A stretch of DNA of 64,000 bases from positions 19,594,635-19,658,634 of the forward strand of contig JAJKFL010000005.1 of assembly GCA_021186555.1 (NCBI GenBank), read 5' to 3'. This DNA is from Reticulitermes speratus (lineage: Eukaryota > Arthropoda > Insecta > Blattodea > Rhinotermitidae). The notes under the pieces are model-generated. The model was given only the letters and a program-made list of their open reading frames with translations. It did no database searches and was not told where the DNA came from. This document shows positions 1 to 11,075 of the stretch, piece by piece (position 1 is the first letter of the stretch; each line of letters begins with the position of its first letter). The position numbers were made by a program, and so were the translations under genes.

Positions 1-268
1 GTGAAGCCCGACGAATTGACTTCCTTGGACTTCGGATGAACGCTTTACGGACGTTCTCTACCTTCTCATCGGAGACACGTTGCCGGCCTCCTCCGTGCCC
101 TTTCAAGACGCTCCCAGTCTCCAGAAACTTGATGTGCCATGCTTTAATCCTCTTGGCGTCTGGTGCTGCTTTCTGATAAACACGACGAAACTCCCTTTGC
201 ACCCTCACAATGGACTTAAACTCAGAAAACCACACAACAACTCGCGCCTTCTCCTGAGCTGACGCCAT
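1..268 (-). CDS. Transposase N-terminal helix-turn-helix protein (DUF4817-like), cut by window edge
   Basis: Reading the minus strand from the ATG at 268-266 gives 89 uninterrupted codons that run off the window at base 1. The protein starts MASAQEKARVVVWFSEFKS, continues with VQREFRRVY and IKAWHIKFLETGSV, and then has a basic RVSDEKVENVRKAF..SPRKSIRRAS segment. This is the order seen in the DUF4817 helix-turn-helix at the front of many mariner/Tc-like arthropod transposases: a KA.VV.WF opening, a second helix with the I.AWH..F.ETG signature, then a linker and a second HTH. Its role would be DNA binding at the transposon ends. The catalytic DDE domain would lie outside the window. The start was chosen because the family begins a few residues before the WF motif and no upstream in-frame extension is recognisable. 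Codons are clean, so this copy may be young. I saw no terminal inverted repeat between 269 and 380. Confidence 0.75.
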   Translation of the reverse strand, partial: MASAQEKARVVVWFSEFKSIVRVQREFRRVYQKAAPDAKRIKAWHIKFLETGSVLKGHGGGRQRVSDEKVENVRKAFIRSPRKSIRRAS

Positions 269-1396
269 TTTTGCGTGAAATGACAACAGCGCCCCAACGG
301 TGGCCGTGAGGTAGCATAAAAATTTAGGCGGGAATTTGAACTCCTGTAGTACGCAGGAGACCCTTAAGACCTGAAAAAACCATTTGCCTATTTTTAAAAA
401 CTCTCCAAAATCAGGGCGTTTCGTTGTAGACACCTGTAGAAGGCTCTGGAAAAGGAGCATTTCTTTTTACAGGGGCTCCATAAAGGGAACCGAAATGTAT
501 TTAGCAAGGGAGGGCTCGGCCAATATGTTTATTGGGCCGGAACCTGTACTGGATATATTTTTCTGTTATGTATAACTTAGAGGGTTCGTGGCCTTATGCT
601 GGGCCACAACACTCTAAGAAAGCATCTGCATTTTGGGGGGCACAAAGGGCCTGTTAAAAAGGCCTACGTGCACAGGGCCTCTAAGTGCTCGAACCCATTG
701 AGTATTCTATTCTATTCTAAGGCAATATCAAAGAACCGCTCCAAGGACCTGTGTGACGTTCAAGAAACTTGTCGACTATTATGCACTCTAGATTTCACCA
801 ATTTCAATAAAACTTTACTGTAAGGCTTAGTAGTGACGCGTTTGGAAGGTCGTGCCAGAGAACCGGTCCGTTGTCAAGGTTCTGTGTGAACTTTATTAGC
901 ACACCAGACACTATAAACGCAGTTGTTAATGCACAGTACTTGCTGGCCTAGGCAGCCAGATAGAAGAATTTCTCGGAAATTAGCCGCAATGTGTTTTTTT
1001 CCAGGATTACTTCTCTTTTTTCTCACGTCCAAAAGCTATATTCGTTTCCAGCTTCAATAGGAAATGTTTATTTCCTTGTTGTAGGAGGAAAAATCCAAAG
1101 TATTATTGTTCAACTTTGAAACTGTGGGAAGCTAGAAGTGTGGGCAGCACAATAACGCGTCCAGCAATTTGTCTTAACCAGGCCTGGCCCGTGCATTTTC
1201 CAAGAGGCCATGAGTTAACGACCTGAGCGGGCACTGTGGCAGTGACTGATGATTCACCATAACAAAATGCCACTTCTTGCTACAGATGAGATAAGCAAAG
1301 CTTCTGCACTCAGAATGGAAAATGATGCAGCTGAGAATTCCATTTTATTTACGTTTTGAATCATATACTACAAAGTAACCTGAACGTCGGCTACAG
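269..1396. other. No gene seen
   Basis: This is the flank upstream of the minus-strand transposase start. It has short chance ORFs only, with no recognised protein, repeat or terminal inverted repeat. Confidence 0.5.
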
Positions 1397-1619
1397 GATG
1401 ACGGGGAGTCTCAACACACGTGCATGTCACTGTTGTTGTCCTTGTGTTCAAGATGACGGGGAGTCTCAACACACGTGCATGTCACTGTTGTTGTCCTTGT
1501 GTTCAAGATGACGGGGAGTCTCAACACACGTGCATGTCACTGTTGTTGTCCTTGTGTTCAAGATGACGGGGAGTCTCAACACATGTGCATGTCACTGTTG
1601 TTGTCCTTGTGTTCAAGAT
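1397..1619. repeat. 55-bp tandem repeat, four copies
   Basis: The unit starts GATGACGGGGAGTCTCAACA at 1397, 1452, 1507 and 1562, so the period is exactly 55 bp. A partial fifth unit ends near 1619. The copies are almost identical: one C/T change in the fourth copy (ACATGTG for ACACGTG) is the main difference. The period is not a multiple of three, so the open frame that runs through it changes frame in every unit and is not coding. High identity suggests recent expansion. Confidence 0.95.
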
Positions 1620-4511
1620 CAAAACACCAATTTAAAGCTTTAGAAAAGTTTTACATGTTCTTTACGAAGTAAAAAACGCATTCCTCGTATCGAGAACACG
1701 TCCGTCCGTACGTCTGTGAACTAGTTTCAGTGACTAAACATTTTATTGGGCTTTCATGAAACTTGTAAAAGTAATTTTGTAAAAGTTGTAGAGCTAGCGC
1801 GAATGTCATGAAAATCGTCTCAGTGACGGTTATACGTTACTGATAGGTATACATGAATTTCTGCCCTTACTTCCCGTATCTCTTGAACGATTCAGACCAA
1901 ATTCGATATATGAGGTACTCCACGTAATGGAATTATAAATTTATTGGAAGTCAGTGCAGTGAAAGTCAAATATTACGGCCTACGTAAGGTAATAAATGAA
2001 CATTTCCCCTTATTTTCCACCTTTTTTTACAGTTTTGCTAATTTCTGTATAAGACGTTTCCATAAATAGACTATATATCGCGAGACTATGAGTATTGTGA
2101 ACATCGGCGCAGGGAAGACTGTGAATGTTTTGGGCGTAAAATAAATTATATTTAGTGCGTACCGTGAAAGCTATGATATTTTGAAAGTAAAGGACGCCTT
2201 GGTAAAGCCTGTTTACTACATCATAGCTCAAACCATTTTCAGTCTCTTTTATTCTTCGGTAAATAATTTGCGTAACTCAAAGAGTGTCAAGTGGCCAACT
2301 AAACAAACATTTTCACCAACCTGAAATAATTAATAAAAAAACAACCAAGTTTAGCCGAAAACATGTGTTTACCAGAAATTAATTTATAAGTAACTGAACA
2401 AAGTTGCTCTGAACAGTTTACAGGTAAATTTACTGGCATACATTCGGCTCTTCCTTAACCCTCGATCTCTTAACCAGCTTTCCAACATAACCGCCTTCAT
2501 TCTAAACAAAGATTGATAAAAGCAGTCACTTCAATAATGAATTTAATAATTAAATTTACATTATTATCACAAATATTTCTATAATATTGGTGCCGTTGTT
2601 AAAACACTTTTGAACTGGCGATTGATAGTGAAGATTTTTCAGCCTATGCTGTGTTGTGTTCCATAAAACGCATTACATTTCGTGACAAGCTGAGGAATTA
2701 TTAGCTTCTCAAGAAGGACTCTGTTTCGTGGATTTAGTAATGCCTTTCTCTATTTATACTCGTAATGTGTTTATATAATTCTTCTCTTCCTTTTCTAATG
2801 TTTCTGTCAGTTCGTAAAAGTACTGTCACTTATTCTTCAAGATTCGGACTCTTATATAACTTCCAATCTTTCATAGGAATATTGATTCTCAAATGTGTCC
2901 ACAAAACAAAATACGGAACAAAACTCTGTGGATGGAACACGGCAAACAATGAAGCAAAGTTTTACCATTAAAATTGCTGTCATTGCCTTGTTTTTAAATA
3001 TTCAAATGTTGGATATTTACGCTACTGTCATGCCAGAAAGTGTACAGATGCAGATATTTCTCTTTAATGCAAGCTGTATTTTAAAAGTCTTTACTGCACT
3101 AAAGTAACTCATTTAAGGAAGGCTCAGTTACGGATATGCTGACATAAATATTTCTCTTCTTGACTTTGATCCATCTGTAATAAATAGGAACACACACCCT
3201 ATAATAGCAGTCAGCGACAGTTACTGATGACTTGGCGTCGACACCGGAACACAAACATGGCTGTGAACCCAAAAGTCGCTCACAACCATGACGACAGCAC
3301 GGCCTGTGAGGCCGAGATGCGTAACTAATTGGGCGGACTCGTGCCGTTAAAGAATGCCACCAGCACACCGTCATCACACTCTCTTTATCCACCGAACTTT
3401 CTCTTTTATGTTTCTATTTCAGTGCTTATGCTCAGAGACTGTAACCTCCACTCACCTATCTATTTCTGCTCCTTCTTTGCGATACCAAATTGTATGCTGT
3501 TCACGTTGAGCTGCTTCCTTACGTCGCAGTGGTACGTCTGTGAAGTTATTTTGAGACTCCAATATTCCCATAAAGCTTAACATACCATAACTACCTCGTA
3601 TATTTAGAAAAATTAGAACAGCAAAGGAACAACTAAATATAAAATTCGCTTTTTTCTTAAATGCTAAATCCTTAGGATGTTTTGATAGCTGATATGTGTT
3701 GAAATGCACACTGTCAGAACACTTCTAATTTCTGGTAAAAATATCACTTAAAACGCACTTTTGAAATTTGATTTCCGACACCTCCTCAGCCACCTAATTA
3801 CTTAATTATTATTTTGGTATTTTACATGAGGAAAAAAGTATTATGTAACGGTATTTCATCTACAACACGCCCTTAAATTGTGGGTAATGACTGTCTCATT
3901 TCGTTTTTACAAATAAATTTTTTCTTTGTAAAATTGGTACTTTATACACAAAATCGGATTGCGTGGGTTGGCCTATTTTTTTAAATGTAGGCATTATTGT
4001 ACTTCATTTCCAACCTTCACATTCTGCCAGCCATTTCGACTGTTACTAAGTGCTGCGTTGAGTGTTGGAGAAAATTGGAGTAAGGAGAGGAAAGTTAAAT
4101 GCGTCTTTAGGTTTTATTTGTGTTCTGATATGTGTTTTGTCTTCCAGACCTCTCGCTAATAAGAAATTTGGTTTAGTGGACGGTATGTTTAGAATGAATT
4201 TTATTTAATATACAGTATATAATATGCATGTCCACGACAGAACAACAAGTGGAAAAATAGATCACCCTTAAGTAACACATGAATCTGCCTGTACACGTTT
4301 CACTATATTAATATAACTGTAAGATAAATTACAATTAATAACGTTATTCATTTTTTTCCTTTCAGGTAAATTTTGGTTCCGGAGTCAAATCGAAGAAATT
4401 TCAACTGCGTACATGTGGTGCCATTGTTGTGTCTGGAGGAGATTAAGCAAGTACTGTCGCGTGTTTAGTTTAGCTTTTTCCAGTATTTAAAATGTTTTCA
4501 TTGACTTAACC
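1620..4511. other. No gene seen; weak dispersed-repeat similarity at 1695-1960
   Basis: This stretch is AT-rich. Around 1695-1960 there is a CGTCCGTCCG-type run followed by a TTCATGAAACTT-like segment, reminiscent of the dispersed family at 23966 and 41449 but too diverged to call. ORFs are short and overlap on both strands without recognisable motifs. Confidence 0.4.
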
Positions 4512-4683
4512 CTTCAGGCCGCACTCTGGCTCTGGGGTTGACTCAGACTCTAACAGAAATGAGTACCAGCGGTCGGTCCGTAGGGCTGACAACCCTACCA
4601 ACTTCATGTGCCGATTGTCTGGAAATCTGGGTGCCTCAACCTCCTCGATCCCTAGGGGCCTGTCCAGGCTTGCATAGGGATAA
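4512..4683 (+). repeat. SINE family D copy, 5' truncated
   Basis: The copy runs from the GCCGCACTCTGGC segment through CTCTAACAGAAATGAGTACCAG, GCTGACAACC and TGCCGATTGTCTGGAAATCTGG to GGCCTGTCCAGGCTTGCATAGG. It matches the fuller copy at 18715-18956 step by step, but lacks the tRNA-like head and a short internal segment. The minus-strand ORF across it is a by-product of the repeat. Confidence 0.8.
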
Positions 4684-4895
4684 AAGGTAAAGTTCGCCTT
4701 AGAACAGGCCATGAAGGCCCGGAGGGGGAGTAGAGGTATAGCTCTACTCTTTCTTTAACCTCGGCGCTAGATGGGGGTGGTGGTCAACGCCACGCCGCGG
4801 CCGCTTTACCCCCGGGAATGATCCGGTACCCATTGTACAGAAGGCTGGGTAGGCCCCAGGGCCAGTCTGGACGGAGGGATAGTTTTACCTTTTTA
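4684..4895 (-). repeat. SINE family A copy, head missing
   Basis: This is the reverse complement of the body of the copy at 37195-37475. Shared blocks include TAGAGCTATACCTCTACT, CCTCGGCGCTAGA, AACGCCACGCC, GGTACCCATTGTA and CCAGTCTGGAC. It directly abuts the family D fragment at its tail end, so the two form a back-to-back composite. The tRNA-like head is absent. Confidence 0.85.
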
Positions 4896-6279
4896 AAATC
4901 GGCATGTTGAACATTATGAATCTCTAAATACCACTGTATATTGTACTACGTTATACAGTGTGATATGCTTGAATGCTTTGTCGTTTATTCTAATGCTATT
5001 ACAGAAACTCATGTGTAGCCTTTAATGGGAAAAGAAAGCATTTTACTCTTCTTGTATTACTGGCAGGCAACTCCGGATTCAGACTTCGAGAATACTTAAA
5101 CTGTAATATAAACGAAGCTTGTGTCTGTTTTTTAAAGTATTGAAGAAAATATTATTATTACACATTCAAGAAATTCATTTGAATAGCTTCATGAAGAGGC
5201 TTCTTCACGACAGAACATATTTTAACAAGAAACATATACAAGTTCAATGCAGTCAGCCATTTTTTGTCTTCCGAATTTTGAAAACTGTAGTGCCTGCGTA
5301 GTGCTCGATAAGTGTTACCGTCTCCGCAACTCTTAGCACAAGTGAGAGCTACGTGAATTTTGGGAAGTTTGTCACCTGATGCCCACCTGCGGGCTGTAGA
5401 CCGTACATGACTCATACTGTCCCTCCATTAGCTCTGCGGCCCACCGCTGCTGGGCTTCTCACGTGAAGGTGCGTCGGTTCGTGCTACCTCCGAATGCTGC
5501 TGCCAACCTTTATGTTGTCCCTCTATCCGTGCGGTGTGAACATCCACTGAAATTTTGCACACATCAGACCTACTTACCGGGCGCTATGTTGACCAGCACC
5601 AACCAGTGGAAATATAATAGTAGCTTGACCTAGGAAATGATGCATAAACAACGATCGTAGGAAGCGCCTTGCATGAATCAAGAATATTTTCCTCTAAAGA
5701 GAAGTGAGGTAGGATTGTTCATTTAGTAAAGTGCCGTTACGGCACTAGAAGACGAAAACTTTAATCACCACAATTAACAATTTGTTACTGTCCTGTTTGC
5801 TGCCTACTTATGGCTTCTATACAAGCATACAAATTTACAGAAAGGATAAACAATTCAAACTACGCAACCTAAATTGTTGCAATGTGAATTAAATGTTAAA
5901 CTCCTGGCACACATTTTACCAATTTCTTCCGAACAAAGGCTAAATCGACGGACACAAGTATTTAGAAAAATCTATGTTTCCATTTCCGTTACGTCGTAGC
6001 TATAATTACCTGACACCTGTCAACAGTGTGTCAACTTATCTTGCATGTTATGCGTAAGGAGACGATGATGACACCTATCTTGCGACGTTCTAATTGGCTC
6101 CGTGTTGCTGAACGGTAACTGCTTAGCATTGCTGACCACTAACCAAGTGTCCAAAGAGACCGTAAGGATCTAAATCAGCTCAGTGCTGCTCAGACAAATC
6201 ACTTGTCTGATCAAACTCTTGCAGGTATCGCACAAGGCTATTCACCCCTATTCAAACAAAGATGAAAAAGGTTAAAGCT
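4896..6279. other. No gene seen
   Basis: Mixed-composition DNA with a locally GC-richer patch at about 5400-5560 that matches nothing I recognise. No long frame. Confidence 0.4.
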
Positions 6280-6402
6280 GTACATAAAGGTACAGGCCTG
6301 TAGGGCGGGGTTGAGGTATAGCTTCACTCATTTTTAACATTGGCACTAAAGAGAAATGAGTGGTCAATGTCAGGCCTCTGTCGCTTTACCTTGGGGGGAA
6401 AA
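6280..6402 (-). repeat. SINE family A remnant
   Basis: A short diverged piece of the family A body in reverse orientation: GAGGTATAGCTTCACTC, a diverged form of CCTCGGCGCTAGA, GTGGTCAATGTCAGGCC and CGCTTTACC. No head and no clear flanking direct repeat. Confidence 0.65.
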
Positions 6403-7084
6403 AATGAAACTGATTAACAAAAGGACAGACATTTTATTTTCACAGTTTCTGTTAAGCCCTTATTTCTGAGACTTATGCGTTACAGAACTAACGTCCTGTT
6501 TGCTTTTGGAGGATGGTTTTCTCAATATTTGGGGTTCCTTCAGATTTCAACCCCGCAGATGCAGCTTATTAGCTTATGCGTCTGTCACCCTGTATTATGG
6601 CATGCACGACAACCAGTGTGCGACTAATGTGACAAGTAGCTCCGATATGTGCTGTAAAAAAGCATGAAGAAGCACTTCCTTAAGACTGAGATTGTGATCT
6701 TCATGAATATGGCGCCGCACAATTCGTTAGGTCGCTATTGCTGCTTCGCAGTGATATATTTCCTACATCAACAGGTTACGACTGTTCTACGTGAAAGATG
6801 AAGGCAGTAGGTTCCTCCGAATCGATGGTACAAATTTCCAAAACTACACTGCGTAATATGGGATAAGACCCTCATCATAATATGACTTCCATGAGAACTC
6901 CAAATTTCACTTCTGAACGGAATGCACTGTCCACTATATCAGGGTAATATTTATTTGATGCTGGAAAAACATGAAATGCTTTGTTGTGTGGTGGACTGAA
7001 TTGGCTTGATAACCTAATATTCTATTTCATCATTTCTCAAAAATATAATGACAGATAATTAGTTACATGACCGGATTTTATGTT
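6403..7084. other. No gene seen; diverged hairpin-family segment near 6780-6850
   Basis: Contains GATGAAGGCAGTAGGTTCCTCCGA, similar to the segment at 40381-40410 (GATGAAAGCAGTACGATTCC), so probably a decayed dispersed repeat. Nothing coding. Confidence 0.35.
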
Positions 7085-7157
7085 TGTTGTTTCTTAGTTA
7101 TTAATTCAGCCAGTCAGCCAGTGAGTTAGTAAATCAGGTAGTTATTTGGTTGGTTGA
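7085..7157. repeat. Degenerate GTTA/GTCA tetranucleotide tract, left part
   Basis: Tandem 4-bp words (CAGC, CAGT, GAGT, TAGT, TGGT) run into the SINE copy that follows. The same type of tract resumes on its other side at 7443, so it was one tract split by an insertion. Confidence 0.75.
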
Positions 7158-7442
7158 TTTTTATTTTTTGTTTTTGTGAAGGGCCCCGCAGAAGATGCTA
7201 CGGACGCACCGCAGCCTTGAGGCTTATTGTGCAACCCTGGATGAAGATGATTAGTTTTATTCGTTTTTCCCAGTAATGGATCACCGGTGGAATGAAAACT
7301 GACAGGGGAAAACCGAAGTACTCGGGGAAACCCTGTCTCAGTGCCACGTTGTCCACCACAAATCCCACATTGACTGACCCGGGAACGAACCTGGGCTTCC
7401 GCAGGGAAAGGCCGGCGAATAACCGCCTGAGCCACGGCACGG
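7158..7442 (-). repeat. SINE family B copy
   Basis: Reverse orientation. Read on the minus strand it starts at the GCCGTGCCGTGGCTCAGGCG head, followed by the CCCGGGTC-type B-box region, GTGGGATTTGTGGTGGACAA, the GTACTTCGGTTTTCCCC block, CACCGGTG, GTTGCACAATAAG, GCTGCGGTGCGTCCGTAGC and a poly-A-like tail (poly-T on the plus strand at 7158-7176). It matches the copies at 23206, 42725 and 46535. Flanks TTTGGTTGGTTG and TTTGGTTAGTTA look like a target duplication but lie in tetranucleotide DNA, so this is not proof. Confidence 0.88.
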
Positions 7443-7540
7443 CCTTTGGTTAGTTAGTTAGTTAGTTACTTACTTACTTAGTAAGTCAGTAAGTCAGCCA
7501 ATCAAAGTCAGTCGCTTGATTAGCCAGCTAGTTAGTCAAA
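7443..7540. repeat. Degenerate GTTA/GTCA tetranucleotide tract, right part
   Basis: Starts as pure GTTA repeats, shifts to CTTA and then GTCA/GCCA words. It continues the tract at 7085-7157. Confidence 0.8.
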
Positions 7541-10500
7541 CACGCAAGACTTTTACTGGGGAAAGCTCAAAGGAAGATCACCAGTTTGTAGACCTGTGCA
7601 TATTTAAGGAAGATGGTCTTAAGAGAAATAGGTGTTGTGGGAGTTGAATAGATTCAACTGTATTGGAACAGTGTCCACTATACACCGCAATGAAATTTCA
7701 TGTAGTTTTGCGCCGAGGGGTCCATTAACCTTCTGAAGTATTATCTATAAATTTCAATGGGCCCTTCGCCATGCAGTGAACAGATAAGATAACTTGCTAG
7801 GCGAACGCCCGGGCACTGTAGTATATAGCTGCCGTCAGCACGGCTTGATCGCAGGTGCACTCACTTCGGAACGCCAGGCAGCACTTTGCGTGCGTCAAGA
7901 ACATAATACTCTTTGCGAGTACATTCAGAACCTCTGTCACTGTGGACTTCCTTGAAACCAACAGAAAACGCTTGATTGTGTGTGTAGTGTTTCCGCTTTT
8001 ACTAGCTTGCCTCTTCACCCCCGCAACAAAAACTAGCAAATTGATCACTACGACAGACAACGATTAACGGGTTTTCCAGTTCCATCTCATGTTTATGGCA
8101 TCCAAGAATTCATAAATTATTGTTTCTGAGTGCCAGAGCTTTTAGAGAACTGATATTCGAGATAATATTATTTCTACACCGAAATCATAATGTTTAATTA
8201 CGTTATAGTTTAATGATGCTAAATAATTTTTTTCTTAATTCCCCGTCTTTCATTCATCTACAATCTGGTATTACTCTCTATATCATTTCGGTCGTGTCTG
8301 CTGGAGTAGTAAGGACGCTTTCAACTTCCAACCATAAACCATATATTTTGGATGCAAAATGTTAATGACGGATATTTATAAGCTTCTGTGAATACGTCAT
8401 ACAATAATATCTAGGGTGCAGCGTAATTGCAACCGTATTGTGGAGCGCATTTTCGATATTAACTGTGCATGTAAGGAAAACATAATTCATAAATGTGAAA
8501 CTTTATCTTAAAACTGTGAATTGCAAACAAATTGATAACAGAAAATGTAAAACCCTTACTATTTGTGACTGAAATTTATGTGGCAAACCTTGAGAACACA
8601 AAATAGACACTCTCAACATCATACAGCAATCATCACGTCTACATTATTTCTGAGACCAGCCCAGTCTAAAATCCAGAGTGTAGACTTACCATTGGCTGTG
8701 TATTCGAGGATAAAGTGGCCAGAACTTCAAACTAATCAGTAATTACCATCTAGTTCTAATGTTAAAATTTCTTGGAGCTATGCTTCGTCTCACACATCTT
8801 CATGACGTGATGCCTAATTACGCACAGACGCAACATTACACCTAACCTATCCCTACAACTATCCCTACAATATTTATAAAGCCTTTTCACCCATAGTTTG
8901 GTGTAAAGATCAGACGTACTGAGCTTGATTTGTGGTCTGATTACCGCTGACTTAATTGGGGTTACCATTTTGTTTTCCTCATTTACTTCTGGCATATTAA
9001 AGTTGTTTACATATTCAACATTGTCATATTTCGAGTAAATTCAGACTTTTGCCTATGTATTAAAATAAATGTAACTGTGGGGGTATGACATTTTACTGTA
9101 GGATTGATTTTTACGTATTAATGACACTGCGTCAAAATCAAAGATTACATTTTCTTGAATGGAAAATTTAGAGTGATATACCAGTATTGTGTTAGACATT
9201 TTTAGTCGGTAGTAAAGGTCTAGGCTACTTGTTAATACAGGGTTTCGAGAGCTAGCTCCACTCTCGTATTTAGTAGACTGGTTTTCACTACACTGGTAGA
9301 TTTTTATTTCAAATTCATTAAAACATATCCTAAAGGAAGATAGATTATGTGCATTCGGTGCATCTGGCTCAAGTTGTGTCCAGTGGCGGCTCCTCTGATC
9401 ACGATAATGGAAATTTATGTTCTGTTAATGACGGAGAAATACTTGAGTCGTTGATCGAATATTGGTTTCTGAGAACAAATTCTGCTCCAGAAAATTACAT
9501 TATTTTGATGCCAGAACGGCATATAAAGTGGTCTAAAAAGATGTTAAAATAAATATTGGCGGATTCTTTGGATTTATGACCCTTTGGATCATAATCTAAT
9601 TGAAAGTGTTAGATGGAAAGAATTGTAATTACTTTGAGTCTGCTCTTGACATTCAAGAACCTAGTATTATTCATCGAAGCTCGTGTTTGAAAGTTAAACT
9701 TTGAAAATATTTTATGATGCAGGTTGAATTCGTGAACATTTTGAAACAAATTTTATGTTTCCTATAATAAAGTGCTTCCAATAGTAAGGAGGGGCAAGTA
9801 CTAGCCATTCACCTACTTTCAAGTCGCTCAAGAGGAAGGGGTTCCAGATTTCAGTGAGAGGAAGCTGACGAAACAAGACCATGCTTCGATGCACTTTAGC
9901 GCATTGTACGTAGTCTTTCGAAGTATTAAATTTTCTACCAGAAGTCACGTGTGACTGAAAAACAAAATTAACCGTTGACATATGGCTCTTGAAATTGTAT
10001 AGAATTCTCTTTTATATTTCTGTTAAGGTAACATTCTCATTATCTGCGTTTATTTTATTCATTTGATGAACCCAAGGAACCTAGTCATTTCATTAGAGCG
10101 AGGCAGTCACGGGCTATGGAGAAATAAGCTAAATCATTTAAAGCTTTTATATGAAAAGATTCTTTGGAGACATAAGGGTATTCAAGCAAATCTTAGAACA
10201 CTGGCTTTTGAGAATTTAAAATCACTTAAATTAGAATTAATTTGGAGCATAATTACAAAATTTTGGAGACATTTTTAAAATACTGATATCACTCACCAAA
10301 CTACACGGCGTCATAGCTCTAAAGACCGTAATGTAAATTCCACCTTTCGAAAGGTCTGATACCTGAATGTAACTAAGTATGGGTGGGAAATACTGAAGAA
10401 AAGAAAAATAACATTCGTTTAATTAGTGTGTAAGTTAATTAATTAATAACTTACATTCCTAATATCTTGTCATGGGATCGAACTCAGTAAATGAAGTAAA

Positions 10501-10924
10501 AGTACTGATGTTCTAATTTTGCTCAAATACAGCTTGTATCTACTAGTCACTTTCAAGGTAACATTCCCTTTATCGGACGTTATGTTTGGTCGGATTGTTC
10601 CTACTCTTATAGTAAACATCAGTCTTGTTTCAAAACTCCTTCAATTTCAGAAAAAATGTTTACTATTTATTACCTTTTAGCGTAGGAAGACTATTTATCA
10701 AAATTCAGGGAGCAGAGTAATTGCTTATAAACTGATGGTTGCTTAGCTGTCGAAGGAATTTCTCGATTTTTTTGCAACCGGAATTTGATCACTGCAGTCG
10801 CAAGATACCGCCACAGGTCCCTACATTTGACCAGATTAATCCAGCCTACAATAAAAAAACAGTATTGTTTGGTATGAATTTTAATGCTATTTGCTTATTT
10901 ATACTCAGGTGACTGAACATCGCC
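7541..10924. other. No gene seen
   Basis: AT-rich DNA. The longest frames (67-89 codons near 7800, 8762, 9349, 9712 and 10063) show no motif, no codon preference and no similarity I recognise. An unrecognised small exon cannot be excluded. Confidence 0.4.
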
Positions 10925-11075
10925 GTCGATTGGTGCTTAATAACCGGGAGGTCACGGATTAAAATCTCGGCCCGCAGACCGGCTACTGACTGAGATTTCT
11001 GTCGGTATTTCTCAGCCCCAGAATAGAATCTCTCATTACACCACTATCGCGTCATTCATCAAACTTTCCAAATTA
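10925..11075 (+). repeat. Possible decayed tRNA-derived SINE
   Basis: GATTGGTGCTTAATAACCGGGAGGTCACGGATTAAAATCTCGGCC looks like a decayed A-box/B-box pair (GGATTAAAATC against GGTTCGAATCC), followed by a body I cannot match to families A-D. Confidence 0.3.

Noticed and set aside
1475-1672. 65-codon plus-strand ORF over the tandem repeat
   Set aside because: The 55-bp period shifts frame in every unit; the peptide is a by-product of the minisatellite.
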